Source of the DNA: Microvirga arabica
GTDB lineage: Bacteria > Pseudomonadota > Alphaproteobacteria > Rhizobiales > Beijerinckiaceae
Length of the DNA stretch: 64,000 nt
Assembly (NCBI RefSeq): GCF_016811235.1
Contig: NZ_JAFBID010000017.1
Coordinates: forward strand, 32,552 to 96,551
Direction of reading: 5' to 3'
The notes beneath the pieces were generated by a model. It saw only the letters and a list, made by a program, of their open reading frames with translations, was not told the origin of the DNA and ran no database searches. A program made the position numbers and the translations under genes. Shown here one piece after another: positions 8,997 through 19,311 of the stretch (within the stretch, counting starts at the first letter, position 1; each line of letters opens with the position of its first letter).

Positions 8997-9550
8997 CTGA
9001 CCCTCACATGGCCTCGCATCGTGCCCGCACGGAAGCGCCGTTAATCAACGACGGCTACCGTACGCCTATGGCGAGGCGCTGGATCAATCGCGGTTGTTGG
9101 GGAGAGCATGTCCGCCCGACTGGGAGGGGCCTGTGAGGCGCGCCTCCCCAGCCGGGCTATGAGCCCGTTTGGAGGCTCCCGGCGCGGGTCAGGTATCGTT
9201 TCTGCGACAAGGGTCCGAACATGATCCTGATAACATGGAGCCGCGCCCCTGGGTTTCAATCGGAATTGGGGATGGGCTGGCCTTTGGCCGCACGTCGACA
9301 CCCATGCTATTCCGGCTGCGGCCTTCTTCCTTCGAATTCAGTTGATCTATGTGAATGCTGGCCCTTCCGTCTGGGGGTATGGCCCGATCCATGCTGGACA
9401 AGCCCATTCTCTGGCCGCTTTCCTGAATCGATCCCCGGATAATCACTGAGCCTGTCAGCTGTTCCGGGTCTCCAGGGACGAGATCGATGGCGACGCAAAC
9501 CTCGTAACCCTCCTGCACATGGTCTTGACGGGCAGGGCCAAGGCGGCCGA
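8997..9550. other. Intergenic region upstream of the hybrid kinase
   Basis: About 550 bases between a minus-strand and a plus-strand gene, so it must contain two divergent promoters. Open frames here are overlapping shadows. No repeat, RNA gene or clear operator palindrome was recognised. Confidence 0.45.
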
Positions 9551-12070
9551 ATGAAGACGTCACCACGTGATCGATGGCATGGGCCGGATGGCGGCGGAGG
9601 CTCCAACCACCAAACAGCAAGAATGGGTGAAATGCACCACAGCCAGGATGCAGGCGATACACCGAGCTTCCTCTCCGGGGGCGGAGCTATGGGCGCTCTC
9701 ATGCGGGCGCACGACTGGTCGGCGACGCCGCTCGGAAACGCCGCCCGATGGCCGCGGGAGCTCAAGGCGCTTGTCGGGGTCGTGCTGAGCTCCAGGCAGC
9801 CCATGTATATCGTTTGGGGACCCGAGCGCACATTGCTCTACAACGATGACTTTGCCTACATTCTTGCACGAAAGCATCCTGCCGCGCTGGGCATGCCGAT
9901 CCTGGAGGCATGGTCCGAGATCCGCGACGTCCTCCTGCCGCTCATTGAGCGGGCCTATGCGGGCGAGCCGGTTCACATTGAGGACCTCGCCCTCAGCCTG
10001 GAGCGGCGGGGCTATCCGGAGGAGACACATTTTTCGCTCTCCTACACACCCGTGCGTGACGAGACCGGAGCCGTCGCCGGGTTCTTCTGCCTCTGCACCG
10101 AGATCACCGGCCAGGTCATGGCCGAGCAGCGGCTGGCGGCCGAGACCGCGCGGCAGCGGCGCCTGTTCGAGCAGGCGCCGGGCTTCATCGCGATCCTAAG
10201 CGGGCCCGAGCATGTGTTCGAGTTCGCCAACCACGCTTATAGGCGCCTGTCCGGCGATCGTGAGCTTGTCGGCAGGACTGCCCTGGAGATTTTTCCAGAG
10301 GCTACTGGCCAGGCCTTTCTCGAATGGCTCGACCAGGTCTATGCGAGCGGCGAGCGGGTCGTGGCCCACGATGTTCCGGTCCGCCTGCACCGCTCCGCCG
10401 GCGCTATGACGGAGGTGCGATTCCTCAACTTCATCTACGAACCGGTGACCGATAGGGCCGGACGGGTGACCGGAATCTTCGTCCAGGGCCACGACGTCAC
10501 CGAGACGCATCAGGCCCAAGCCGCCCTTGCGGCGAGCAACGCACGCTACACGAGCGTGCTGGCGGCCATGAGCGAGGGCTTCATCATTCTCGACCAGGAC
10601 TTCCGCATCACCGAGATCAATGCCGAAGGGTTGCGGCTCGACGGCCGTCCCGCCCGCGAGATCCTCGGGCGCAGCCACTGGGAGGTCTTCCCTGCCGTGG
10701 TTGGCACCCCGGTCGAGGCCGCCTACCGCCGCGCCATGAGCGAACGCGTGCCGGTCGAGCTCGAGCACCGCTACGGGGACGAGGCAGGCGGGCAGGAACT
10801 CTGGCTGGCGCTGCGGATCTACCCGGTCCCGGGCGGCGTCGCCGCCTTCTACCGGGACATCTGTGACCGCAAGCGGGCCGAGGCGGCCCAGGCCGAGGCC
10901 CTGCGCCGGGCCGAGGAGTCATTACGTCAGGCGCAGAAGATGGAGGCGGTGGGCCAGCTCACCGGCGGCATCGCCCATGACTTCAACAACCTGCTCACCG
11001 GCATCATCGGCGCGCTCGACCTGATGCAGACCCGCATCAGCCAAGGCCGGATGGAGACGGTCGGACGTTATGCGAACGCGGCGATGGATTCCGCCCGACG
11101 CGCTGCGGCACTGACCCATCGCCTGCTCGCTTTCTCGCGCCGCCAGCCGCTCGACCCGAAGCCGGTCGATGCCAACGAGCTCGTTGGGTCGATGGAGGAT
11201 TTGCTGCGCCGGACCCTCGGCCCGCTCCATGCCCTGGAGATCGTCAGGGCGGACGGGCTCTGGACGACCCGGTGCGATCCCAACCAGCTCGAAACTGCGA
11301 TCCTCAACCTGGCCATTAATGCCCGGGACGCCATGCCGGACGGCGGCCGGCTGACCATCGAGACCGCGAACGCGCTGGTCGACGGCGCCTCTGCGGCCTC
11401 CCTTGGGATCACCCCAGGGCAGTACGTGGCAGTCTCCGTCGCCGACACAGGAACCGGCATGCCGCCGGACGTGATCGCCCATGTCTTCGAGCCGTTCTTC
11501 ACCACCAAGCCCGAAGGGCAGGGGACGGGGCTGGGACTGCCGATGGTGTACGGCTTTGCCAGACAGAGCGAGGGGCACCTGAAGATCGAGTCGGAGATCG
11601 GCAGGGGCACGACGATCAGGATCTACTTGCCGCGGCACCATGGCGCCGCAGCTGAGGAGGTTCCGGACACAACCCTTGCCGCGGTGCCGAGGGCCGGAGC
11701 AGGAGAGACCGTGCTGATCGTCGAAGACGAGCCGGTGATCCGGGATCTGATCATCGAGGTGCTCCAAGACCTCGGCTACCGGACGCTTGCGGCCGTGGAC
11801 GGGCCGGCGGGCCTCAGAATTCTGCGATCCCAGCAGGGACGCATCGACCTGCTGATCACGGACGTTGGTCTGCCTGGAATCAACGGGCGCGATCTCGCCG
11901 ACGAGGCACGGGAAGCCCGGCCCGATCTCAAGGTACTGTTCATCACCGGATATGCCGAGACCGCGCCGTTGGCGAGCGGCTTCCTGAAACCGGGAATGGA
12001 GCTCGTCACCAAGCCGTTCGCGGTTGAGGCATTGGCGGCCCGGATCAGGAGCATAATCGAGGGCATATGA
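9551..12070 (+). CDS. PAS-containing hybrid sensor histidine kinase/response regulator
   Basis: An 839-residue cytoplasmic sensor with no transmembrane helix. Three PAS-type segments occupy roughly residues 50-460. The dimerisation domain has the H-box [14 protein letters not shown] with His476. A HATPase domain follows ([38 protein letters not shown]), and a C-terminal receiver domain ([14 protein letters not shown]) carries the phospho-acceptor Asp771 in [10 protein letters not shown]. This layout matches HWE-distinct, FixL/CckA-like hybrid kinases common in Methylobacteriaceae. ATG 9623 is an alternative start. No regulator gene is adjacent, so the output partner is unknown. Confidence 0.9.
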   Translation: MKTSPRDRWHGPDGGGGSNHQTARMGEMHHSQDAGDTPSFLSGGGAMGALMRAHDWSATPLGNAARWPRELKALVGVVLSSRQPMYIVWGPERTLLYNDDFAYILARKHPAALGMPILEAWSEIRDVLLPLIERAYAGEPVHIEDLALSLERRGYPEETHFSLSYTPVRDETGAVAGFFCLCTEITGQVMAEQRLAAETARQRRLFEQAPGFIAILSGPEHVFEFANHAYRRLSGDRELVGRTALEIFPEATGQAFLEWLDQVYASGERVVAHDVPVRLHRSAGAMTEVRFLNFIYEPVTDRAGRVTGIFVQGHDVTETHQAQAALAASNARYTSVLAAMSEGFIILDQDFRITEINAEGLRLDGRPAREILGRSHWEVFPAVVGTPVEAAYRRAMSERVPVELEHRYGDEAGGQELWLALRIYPVPGGVAAFYRDICDRKRAEAAQAEALRRAEESLRQAQKMEAVGQLTGGIAHDFNNLLTGIIGALDLMQTRISQGRMETVGRYANAAMDSARRAAALTHRLLAFSRRQPLDPKPVDANELVGSMEDLLRRTLGPLHALEIVRADGLWTTRCDPNQLETAILNLAINARDAMPDGGRLTIETANALVDGASAASLGITPGQYVAVSVADTGTGMPPDVIAHVFEPFFTTKPEGQGTGLGLPMVYGFARQSEGHLKIESEIGRGTTIRIYLPRHHGAAAEEVPDTTLAAVPRAGAGETVLIVEDEPVIRDLIIEVLQDLGYRTLAAVDGPAGLRILRSQQGRIDLLITDVGLPGINGRDLADEAREARPDLKVLFITGYAETAPLASGFLKPGMELVTKPFAVEALAARIRSIIEGI

Positions 12071-12357
12071 GCAGTCGGGCCGGAGCGGACCCCTCCGGAC
12101 TGTGGGTCAGCCAGTTCGCTGCGCCCTTTTGCCCGGAGCCTGGTCTCGAACTGACCATCCTCACGACCGTTAGAGCGGTACCATGAACTCACGCGTATCC
12201 CTCCAGCGGCTCTTGATTCACGCAGGTCGCGTTCAGACGGGCGGGTAAGCCCGTGACGGCGCGGCACCGCCGCGTCTGTCCGGGCTCGCGTCGCTTCATC
12301 TCTTCCATGAAAGCTGTGTGGCGGCCCAGGACTTGGGCTGCAAAGGATGCGTGACCA

Positions 12358-13162
12358 ATGCCGCGCGTAGAGATCGTGTCAGATCACAGGATCAAGAACA
12401 GCCAAGGCCCCCTTATCCTCATCGGAGGTGCGGAGGACAAAGAAGGAGACCGGAAGATCCTGCGGGAGGTGGCCCGTCGCCTGAACGGCGGACGGCTTGT
12501 CCTTGCCACCGTCGCATCGCACGAACCGAACGGTTACTTCCAGACCTATCAGAAAGCGTTCCAAGGGCTGGGCGTAACGGACGTCATGGAGCTCTATGTG
12601 AACGGCCGCTCCGAGACCTTTGACCCGGACAAGCTGCGGACCATTCGACGGAGCGGCCGGGGTCTTCTTCGAGGGCGGTGGCCTGATCGCCGGCACATCG
12701 GCGGGAGCATCGGTCATGAGCGAGACGATGCTGGCACAAGGCAAAAGCAGCCAGTCCTACAGGATCGGCGACTTGCGGATGGCACCGGGCCTGGGCTTCC
12801 TCCCAGATGCGATCATCGATCAGCACTTTGCCGAACGTGGACGCTTCGGGCGCCTGTTCGGCGCCGTGGCCCACAATCCGCGGGTCCTTAGGATTGGCCT
12901 GGATGAGGATACGGCGCTTGTCGTTGAGGGTGGGAGCTTCGAGGTGGTTGGAAGCGGCTGTGCCTATGTGGTCGACGGTGCCGGAATCACCCACTCCAAC
13001 ACCGCGGGGGCGCGGCCCAGCCGGGCGTTCTCCATGTACGACCTGCGCCTGCACGTCCTGTGCCCCGGCGACACGTTCGATGTCTGCAAACGCCGACCGA
13101 CCGGGGCGCCGGACATCGAGACAAGCCAAAGACTGGAGATGAAGGCCTCGGATCAACCTTAG
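12358..13162 (+). pseudogene. cphB: Broken cyanophycinase: frameshift plus internal deletion
   Basis: Two overlapping frames together encode most of a cyanophycinase, the serine protease-like enzyme that cuts the storage polymer cyanophycin to dipeptides. Frame one (12358 on) gives the N-terminal domain with LILIGGAEDKEG and ASHEPNGYFQTYQKAF. Near 12645 the match moves to a second frame, which gives GAAGVFFEGGGLIAGTSAGASVMSE with the nucleophile Ser motif, then ILPDAIIDQHFAERGR-like and the C-terminal part. Relative to the about 270-residue family, some 25-30 residues that normally separate GVFFTGGDQ from LIAGTSAGA are missing, so the lesion is more than a single-base error. The protein is almost certainly inactive. 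Confidence 0.82.
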
Positions 13163-13320
13163 CGCACAATGGTCCGAAACTTCATGGTCACTTCATCGTC
13201 ATCGTCCTGGGGAGGGATCTCCCGCCCTCCAGAAGACGGCCACCGAATGCCGGGCTCTTCGAGATGGAGCCGTCGGAAAAGTCTTCACGTCGGGCATCGT
13301 TGCGGTGCGAAGAGGTGACC

Positions 13321-14691
13321 ATGGAACGCCTGCGAACACATTGGGAGTTCCTGCGGACGAGCTTCTGGTTCGTCCCCAGCCTCATGGCGGCTGGCGCTGT
13401 CGGATTGGTGGCGCTCACCATCACCATCGAGCGGTCGATGACCGCGGTCGGCCCGGACACGCCCTGGTTTCTCTACGTCGGGGATACGGCGGACGCGCGG
13501 GCCGTGCTGTCCACGATCCTGTCGTCGATGATCACCATGGCCACCCTGGTGTTCTCCATCACGATGGTGGTGCTGACCCTGGCGGCAAGCCAGTTCGGAC
13601 CGCGCCTGATCCGCAGCTTCATGGCCAATCCGCAGACACAGGTTGTGCTCGGCACCTTCGTGATGACGATCGTGTACTGCCTGCTCGTCTTTCCGGTGGT
13701 CGGATACCGCGAGAGTTCGGGCAAGTTGCCCTTCGTCAGCGTCAGCATCGCCCTGGCGCTGACGGTCCTCAGCACTGGGCTGCTTGTGCTGTTCCTCCAT
13801 AGTCTGGCCCGCTCCATCGTGTCGGAGACCGTGATCGAGCGGGTCGGCCTCGAACTGGACGAGCTCCTTGATGAGCTCGCTCCCCTCGACGCGGCCGGGC
13901 CGAACGAAGTGCCCACCGAGCAGCTGCTTCCCGCCGACTTTGATCGACGGGCAGCGTTCTTCGGCTCGAGGCAGCCGGGATACGTCGAGGCGATCCAGTT
14001 CGAGCGGCTCTTGGCCACCGCCGAACAGGCCGACCTGCTGATCGTCCTGTATTTCCGCGCCGGCCATTACGTCGTGCCTGGTTCCCGCGAGTTTGCCGTG
14101 TACCCGGGTGAGCGCCTCAACAAGAAGCTCGTGGCCGAGATCCAGGACGCCATCCTCACCGGGATCTACAGAACCCCGGTTCAGGATCCTGACTTCTCGC
14201 TTCGCCATCTTGACGAGATCGCCGACCGGGCGCTGTCGGCGGCGGTCAACGATCCGTACACGGCGGTGGCTGTCATTGACCGGCTCTCGGCCTCCCTGTG
14301 CAAGCTCATGGGAAGGGCGCTGCCGGAGGGCGTGTTCAGGGGCAAGGACGGGGCCGTACGTCTTGCCTGCACCCAGCCAACCTATGCCGGGCTGATCGCG
14401 GCCGGCTTCAACCAGATCCGGCAGAACGGCGCCGGCATGCCCATCATTGTCCTGCACCTCCTGGAGGCTGTCGAGCGGATTGCCGAGCACGTCCGGCTGC
14501 CGGAGCAGCAGGAGGCGCTGGCCGAACAGGCCCGGGTGATCGTGGAGGCGGCCCGCTCCCGCATCAGGGATGAATTCGACCGTCAGAAGATTGAGGAGCG
14601 CTATACCACCGTTGAGCGCACGCTCGATCGGACGGCCATGGGCCGATCGCGGCGGACGGGCAGCGTCTCGTCCACAGCGCCTGCACCATGA
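13321..14691 (+). CDS. DUF2254 family membrane protein
   Basis: A 456-residue inner-membrane protein of the DUF2254 family. It has four hydrophobic N-terminal segments (about residues 15-40, 60-95, 110-135 and 140-165: for example FVPSLMAAGAVGLVALTI and LSTILSSMITMATLVFSI) and a large soluble C-terminal half. The conserved DEIADRALSAAVNDPYTA segment lies near residue 300. ATG 13321 follows GAAGAGGTGACC, and the open frame upstream to 13060 overlaps the cyanophycinase remnant and is not needed. Molecular function is unknown for the family. Confidence 0.85.
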   Translation: MERLRTHWEFLRTSFWFVPSLMAAGAVGLVALTITIERSMTAVGPDTPWFLYVGDTADARAVLSTILSSMITMATLVFSITMVVLTLAASQFGPRLIRSFMANPQTQVVLGTFVMTIVYCLLVFPVVGYRESSGKLPFVSVSIALALTVLSTGLLVLFLHSLARSIVSETVIERVGLELDELLDELAPLDAAGPNEVPTEQLLPADFDRRAAFFGSRQPGYVEAIQFERLLATAEQADLLIVLYFRAGHYVVPGSREFAVYPGERLNKKLVAEIQDAILTGIYRTPVQDPDFSLRHLDEIADRALSAAVNDPYTAVAVIDRLSASLCKLMGRALPEGVFRGKDGAVRLACTQPTYAGLIAAGFNQIRQNGAGMPIIVLHLLEAVERIAEHVRLPEQQEALAEQARVIVEAARSRIRDEFDRQKIEERYTTVERTLDRTAMGRSRRTGSVSSTAPAP

Positions 14692-14833
14692 TGGTTATCT
14701 TGGGCATTCACCGCCAGGAGACCGGACACAGGATCACTTCCGGCTTCGCTTCATTGGACCTGCTCCAGGTCGAAAGCCCCGTTTCAGGCAGCAGGCGAGG
14801 GCGCCCCGCCGCTCACGACTCGCCCCAGCACCA

Positions 14834-15607
14834 CTACGTCGATCTATCCGCCTCGCCTGACGGATGATCGCGTCTTTTGGAGAACACCATGGCCGCAACA
14901 AGCCCAGCGATGGCAGCGATCAGAGCGGCCGGGCCCGACACCGCCATGAAGCCGAATGCGTCGTACAGAAAGGCTCCCACCGCGGCGCCAGCGGAAAAGG
15001 CGCACCACAGCAGGGCATGCGGAGACCAGCCCCGGAGCCCGCCACGTCCGAGAAGGACCCTGCCGAGGCCCTGACCGAGGCTGACGAGGGTGCCGGTCAT
15101 GAAGGTCACGCCCAAGCGCACGCCGTTGACGGGCCGCAAGGCCGTGTTCTGAACCCCCATGGCCGCCGCAACGGGAAGAATGGCGACGGAGGCGCCCCAT
15201 CCGGTCCCGGCAAGAACAGCCGCGCCGGCAAGAAGGCTCCCTTCCAGCAACAGCACGGCCGGCAGCGCCCAAATCCCGGTGACATCAGCCAGGATGGTTG
15301 CCATGGTCGTGCCTGCAAGAAAGACGGCGATCAGAACAGCCCCCTTGTACACGGCGTCCCAATGGCCCTCGCTGATGCCAACCCCGAGCGAGATGCTGGC
15401 GCCGCTCATGAACGAGGCAAAGAGGCCGCCGAGTTCGATGTAGCCGATGGCATCGACATATCCTGCAACGGCGATCAGCACGACACCCAAGCCAACCTGC
15501 GCATCTGGACCGATCAACGGCTGGACGATACCGCGCGGCAAAGCCTTCGCCCCGGGGCCGGACGCTCCCTTGACGGGTTCAGGCGTGCTGGTTTTCGGCT
15601 CAGGCAT
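14834..15607 (-). CDS. DUF1275 (YoaK-like) membrane protein
   Basis: A 257-residue integral membrane protein with about six hydrophobic segments and the DUF1275 signature near the first one (VAGYVDAIGYIELGGLFASF followed by MSGASISLG). A GVQNTALRPVNGVRLGVTFM segment about residue 150 is also typical. The start at 15607 (MPEPKTSTPEP) gives a short soluble leader; the frame extends to 15817 but that part has no family similarity. Function unknown; the family is thought to be a transporter or membrane stress protein. Confidence 0.85.
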   Translation of the reverse strand: MPEPKTSTPEPVKGASGPGAKALPRGIVQPLIGPDAQVGLGVVLIAVAGYVDAIGYIELGGLFASFMSGASISLGVGISEGHWDAVYKGAVLIAVFLAGTTMATILADVTGIWALPAVLLLEGSLLAGAAVLAGTGWGASVAILPVAAAMGVQNTALRPVNGVRLGVTFMTGTLVSLGQGLGRVLLGRGGLRGWSPHALLWCAFSAGAAVGAFLYDAFGFMAVSGPAALIAAIAGLVAAMVFSKRRDHPSGEADRST

Positions 15608-15797
15608 GATGTTCCCAGCAAGATGAATTCCTCTAACTCCGAAACCCGCAGCGTGGTTTGCTTCAATCCTCGGGGCTGCTCTTTGAGAGCCCCATACTCG
15701 GAACGGCGTCTCGTGCCCGGGATTGGAGGGATATTGAAGGAGTGAAGGAGCAGGGCCTTCGATCTTGCTCCCGCAACATCCTGACGGAGAAGCACCG

Positions 15798-16214
15798 ATG
15801 CCGCTCATCCACATCAAGGCCGGCCCCTTCGATTTTGAAGCGAAGCTTGAGCAGGAAGCTGCACCGGAGACCTGCGAACGGTTCCTGAGCCTGCTGCCCT
15901 ACAACCAGCGGATCATCCACGTGCGCTGGAGCGGGGAAGCCTGCTGGATTCCCCTTGGCAGTACGGATTTCGGCCTCGGCTCCGAGAACGCGACAAGCTA
16001 TCCGGCGCCTGGTCAGTTCCTGCTCTATCCCGGCGGGTTCAGCGAAACCGAACTGCTTCTGGCCTACGGCGGGGTCCGTTTCGCGAGCAAGATGGGCCAG
16101 CTCGCGGGCAACCATTTCCTGACGATCAGCAAGGGGCAGGACAATCTCCTGGCACTCGGCACGAAGACCCTTTGGGAAGGCGCACAGGATATCCTGTTCG
16201 AACGTCTAGAATGA
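15798..16214 (+). CDS. DUF3830 family protein
   Basis: A 138-residue cytosolic protein resembling the DUF3830 family of cyclophilin-like folds (IIHVRWSGEACWIPLG and GQFLLYPGGFSETELLLAYGG are typical segments). ATG at 15798 is preceded by GGAGAAGCACCG. Family members often sit in operons with amidohydrolases or transporters for small polar substrates, but here the gene is single and converges on a GntR regulator. Function is unknown. Confidence 0.75.
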   Translation: MPLIHIKAGPFDFEAKLEQEAAPETCERFLSLLPYNQRIIHVRWSGEACWIPLGSTDFGLGSENATSYPAPGQFLLYPGGFSETELLLAYGGVRFASKMGQLAGNHFLTISKGQDNLLALGTKTLWEGAQDILFERLE

Positions 16215-16392
16215 ATTCTTTTCCTATGGCCGATCTGCGCCCGTGACAGGCACAGCCAGGCGACCTTGTAGTGCTCACCCTTACCGACAACTGCGAAGGA
16301 ACTCGCTTGCCTCCTGAAGCAGACGTGCTTGCGCCATGAGGTCCGCCAGGGGCCTGTCTCACCGACTTGTTCAGGCCGAGGGAATTCATTGT

Positions 16393-17091
16393 TTACGCGG
16401 CTGTCTCCTGCACCATGATGGCCCGGATGGCGCTCAGGTGGTCGAACATCGCCTGTCGGGCGGCCGCCGGATCCCGGGCTGCGATGGCGTCCACGATGGC
16501 CAGATGCATGCGCCCCTGCTGCGCCGCGTATTCCTTCTTGCGTGCTCGGCGAAAGGCGAGGTCATGCTGCCGCTGCCAGCGGGCGCGCCCCCGCACCGAT
16601 GACAGGACATCAAGAAAGGCGATCAGCAGCGGATTGCCCGTGATCCGCGCGATCCCTTTGTGGAAGGCGTCGTCCGCCTGCTCGTAGGCCTGCCAGTCGG
16701 GCGCTACGCTGCTCTGGATCGCATACCTGCGGAGGAGGGTAATCTCGTCGACTGACGCACGGATCGCAGCCTCACCGGCAATTGGGGGCTCGATCAGCAG
16801 CCGAGCGGCAAGCACGTCGGCGGGGGAGGCCATCTCGGCCAGCACAGAGGGGCGGATCGGCTCCTGAGCGGGGCGCGGTCCTACGAAGGTGCCCTGGCCG
16901 ACATGCCGCCAGATCAGGCCTTCCTTCTCCAGCACATCGAGCGCCGCCCGTAGTGTCTCCCGGCTACAGCCGATCTTGGGTGCCAGGACCCGCTCTGGCT
17001 CCAACCTGTCCTGCGGACCATAGGCCCATTGCCGCAGATGGGCGCGAAGGCGGCGGATAGCCTCGTGCGCCGTCAGCCGTTCGTGCGGCAT
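16393..17091 (-). CDS. GntR family transcriptional regulator (FCD type)
   Basis: A 232-residue regulator with an N-terminal winged helix-turn-helix (APKIGCSRETLRAALDVLEKEGLIWRHVGQGTFV, read in parts, about residues 32-70) and an all-helical C-terminal FCD ligand domain with the metal/ligand-type residues in DDAFHKGIA and GRMHLAIVDAI. It is divergent from a 50-residue membrane protein and an SBF-type transporter, which are its most likely targets. The intergenic region carries a repeated AGACCAAT element. The effector is probably an organic acid, but this cannot be read from the sequence. Confidence 0.88.
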   Translation of the reverse strand: MPHERLTAHEAIRRLRAHLRQWAYGPQDRLEPERVLAPKIGCSRETLRAALDVLEKEGLIWRHVGQGTFVGPRPAQEPIRPSVLAEMASPADVLAARLLIEPPIAGEAAIRASVDEITLLRRYAIQSSVAPDWQAYEQADDAFHKGIARITGNPLLIAFLDVLSSVRGRARWQRQHDLAFRRARKKEYAAQQGRMHLAIVDAIAARDPAAARQAMFDHLSAIRAIMVQETAA

Positions 17092-17097
17092 CTATCC

Positions 17098-17117
17098 AGA
17101 CCAATTTATAGACCAAT
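17098..17117. promoter_or_regulatory. Direct repeat AGACCAAT x2, candidate GntR operator
   Basis: AGACCAAT occurs at 17098-17105 and again at 17110-17117, a period of 12 bases, immediately upstream of the GntR gene (start 17091) and in front of the divergent unit. Repeats one helical turn apart in a regulator's own upstream region are a typical autoregulatory layout. Binding is inferred from position only. Confidence 0.4.
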
Positions 17118-17194
17118 CGTTGACGGAGGTATGTATCAGGTCTGTGCCCGACACGGAAGCTGTGGGAGCGGCAGGAGAGGAAGGAGAACGTCTG

Positions 17195-17347
17195 ATGAGA
17201 GTTACGATGGTCTATCGGCTTTTTGGTGATGGGCCCACTCATGACACGGCTGTCCGCATGGGCCGGCTCATCGGCACCAGCATCGGGCTCGCCCTGTATC
17301 CGATGTTCGTCTGGATCGTTCTTGATGGTCTCTTTCGCGTCCTGTGA
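17195..17347 (+). CDS. Small membrane protein, hypothetical (50 residues)
   Basis: The frame starts ATGAGAGTTACG at 17195 after AGGAAGGAGAACGTCTG, one of the best ribosome binding sites in the window. The 50-residue product has one hydrophobic segment (LIGTSIGLALYPMFVWIVLDG). It lies between the divergent GntR regulator and the SBF-type transporter on the same strand as the transporter, so it may be a small accessory subunit or part of the same transcript. No family is recognised. Confidence 0.65.
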   Translation: MRVTMVYRLFGDGPTHDTAVRMGRLIGTSIGLALYPMFVWIVLDGLFRVL

Positions 17348-17533
17348 GCCATGCCAGACAAAGGCGAGCATCAAACCTCGGTCACGTTGCCGGAAGCGAT
17401 TGTACGGGGAACGCTTCTCACCGGAGTGGCTGGATTTGTTGTCGAAGGCGACGTTCCGGAGATCAAGATCGGCCGTTGGTGCGACCGTACTCCTGACTGC
17501 ATCCGCACGCACTTCATCACACCGGAATCACCT

Positions 17534-18511
17534 ATGCCTAAGATAGACCTATTTCTCCTGCTGATCACGGCGGCCGTTGCCGTGGCCAGTTTCATCCCGG
17601 CTCAAGGCACCAGTGCCGAGGTCCTCGACACTCTGGGGGGCGTCGGCATCGCGCTGCTGTTCTTCGTGCATGGCGCAGCTCTTCCGCGAGAGGTGGTGCT
17701 TCAGGGGCTTGTGCAATGGCGCCTGCACCTCTTCATCTTTGCCATTACGTTCGTGGTGTTCCCGATTGTCGTGATGCCATTCGGAGTACTGCCAGCGGCA
17801 TGGATGCCGGCCGATCTGCTCCTGGGCTTCCTTTACTTGGCGGCGCTGCCCTCGGCGGTGTCGTCTTCCATTGCCTTCACCGCCATGGCGAGGGGCAACG
17901 TGCCGGCCGCCATCTGCAGCTCGGCGGCGTCCAACGTCTTTGGCCTGCTGCTGACGCCCGTGCTGCTGTCTCTGATGACCCGAACCTCGGTCGAGGGCGG
18001 CTTCGACCTCACCCGGGCCTTGGGCGACGTGGTTCTCCAGCTTCTGGTTCCGTTCGTGGCCGGCCACATCGCCCGTCCGGGGTTAGCGGGGATCATGGCC
18101 AAGCACGAGCGCCGGATCGGCCAAATTGATCAAGGGATTATCCTGCTGATCGTCTACACGGCGTTCTCGCAGTCGGTGGTCGACGGCCTCTGGTCCCGGC
18201 TCCCGCCCGCCAGCGTAGCCTTAACGGCCGTTCTGTGCCTGGTGCTGCTGGCGGTCGTGCTGGCCGTGACCGCCTTCATTGCTCGCCGCTTTGGCTTCTC
18301 CCGAGGAGATGAGATCGCCGCGGTGTTCTGCGGCTCGAAGAAGAGCCTGGCATCCGGCCTGCCGCTGGCCAAGGTGCTGTTCGCGGCCGCGCCAAGTTTC
18401 GGGATGATTGTGCTGCCGATCATGTTCTACAACCAGATCCAGATCCTAGTCGGCGCGGTGCTCGCCCGCCGTTATGCCCGGATCGGGACAATGCCGGCTG
18501 TTGCCGGATAA
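17534..18511 (+). CDS. Bile acid:sodium symporter-like transporter (SBF-like, YfeH type)
   Basis: A 325-residue membrane protein with about nine to ten helices of the SBF/BASS-like fold (PF13593-type). Diagnostic segments are GGVGIALLFFVHGAALPREV, LAALPSAVSSSIAFTAMARG with SSAASNVFGLL after it, and the C-terminal FCGSKKSLASGLPLAKVLF. The start at 17534 (MPKIDLFLLLITA) gives the usual length; the frame extends to 17351 but that leader is not family-like. It is likely a sodium-coupled carrier of an organic anion and a probable target of the divergent GntR regulator. Confidence 0.85.
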   Translation: MPKIDLFLLLITAAVAVASFIPAQGTSAEVLDTLGGVGIALLFFVHGAALPREVVLQGLVQWRLHLFIFAITFVVFPIVVMPFGVLPAAWMPADLLLGFLYLAALPSAVSSSIAFTAMARGNVPAAICSSAASNVFGLLLTPVLLSLMTRTSVEGGFDLTRALGDVVLQLLVPFVAGHIARPGLAGIMAKHERRIGQIDQGIILLIVYTAFSQSVVDGLWSRLPPASVALTAVLCLVLLAVVLAVTAFIARRFGFSRGDEIAAVFCGSKKSLASGLPLAKVLFAAAPSFGMIVLPIMFYNQIQILVGAVLARRYARIGTMPAVAG

Positions 18512-18594
18512 GGGGCTGCTTTGACTGCTGTGTCCTGAACTTACCTCGGGTGGCTCTGTTATCCCCGTTTTGTGTGCTCCCTGAGGTAAAGAGA

Positions 18595-19173
18595 ATGGAC
18601 CAGATTTACGAGAACGTGCGTGTGGCGCTGGGCCTGGGGCTGGAGAGCAAGGATATCAGCGTGCTGCAGATGGGGCTGCGCGCGGCCATTGTGTACGTTG
18701 TCACCGTCCTCATGGTCCGGCTCGCCAAGAAGCGCTTCATGGGGCGGGCCACCGCCTTCGACGTGATCCTCGGCATCATGGTCGGGTCTATCGTCAGCCG
18801 CGCGGTGACCGGGAACGCGCCCTTCCTACCCGCCCTTGCGGCAACCGCGGTGCTGCTCGCCATGCATTGGCTGTTTTCAGGCATCGCCCTGCGCTGGCAT
18901 GGGTTCGGGACTATGGTCAAAGGCAAGCCCTGCGTCCTGGTCAGCAAAGGTGGGGTCGATACCTCGGCGTTGCGGGTGACGCACATGACCGAGCATGACC
19001 TCTGGGAGGACTTGCGGGCCAAAGGCATCTCGCGCCTGGAGCAGGTGGAAGAGGCTCGCCTGGAGCGCAGCGGCAATCTCAGTGTCATCAAAGCGCATGC
19101 GGAGCCTAAGGTGTTGGACGTAACGGTGCAGGATGGCGTGCAGACGGTCCGGATCCAGATCGGCACCTCATGA
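18595..19173 (+). CDS. YetF-like DUF421 membrane protein (second copy)
   Basis: A 192-residue DUF421 protein with three N-terminal hydrophobic segments (MGLRAAIVYVVTVLMVRLA, FDVILGIMVGSIVSRAV, LAATAVLLAMHWLFSGIAL) and a soluble domain with KGKPCVLVSKGGVD and LRAKGISRLEQVEEARLERS. ATG 18595 follows TGAGGTAAAGAGA. It is distinct in sequence from the 7925-8374 homologue and closer to the Bacillus-like full-length form. Function unknown. Confidence 0.85.
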   Translation: MDQIYENVRVALGLGLESKDISVLQMGLRAAIVYVVTVLMVRLAKKRFMGRATAFDVILGIMVGSIVSRAVTGNAPFLPALAATAVLLAMHWLFSGIALRWHGFGTMVKGKPCVLVSKGGVDTSALRVTHMTEHDLWEDLRAKGISRLEQVEEARLERSGNLSVIKAHAEPKVLDVTVQDGVQTVRIQIGTS

Positions 19174-19311
19174 TCGTCGTCCGGTCTGGAGCGGTCGTCG
19201 GCTCTTGCCTTGCGACCGAGGAATCCGCCAGAGGGTCAGCAGCACGGCCGCATAGCCCCCATCTCAGCGGCAAAGGTCCCGAAGCGGCTCTGGCGCTAGG
19301 CTCAGGACTCG

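Noticed and set aside
12358..12891. Treating the first cyanophycinase frame as a complete short gene
   Set aside because: Family similarity stops near codon 97 and continues in another frame; the tail is Arg-rich shadow sequence.
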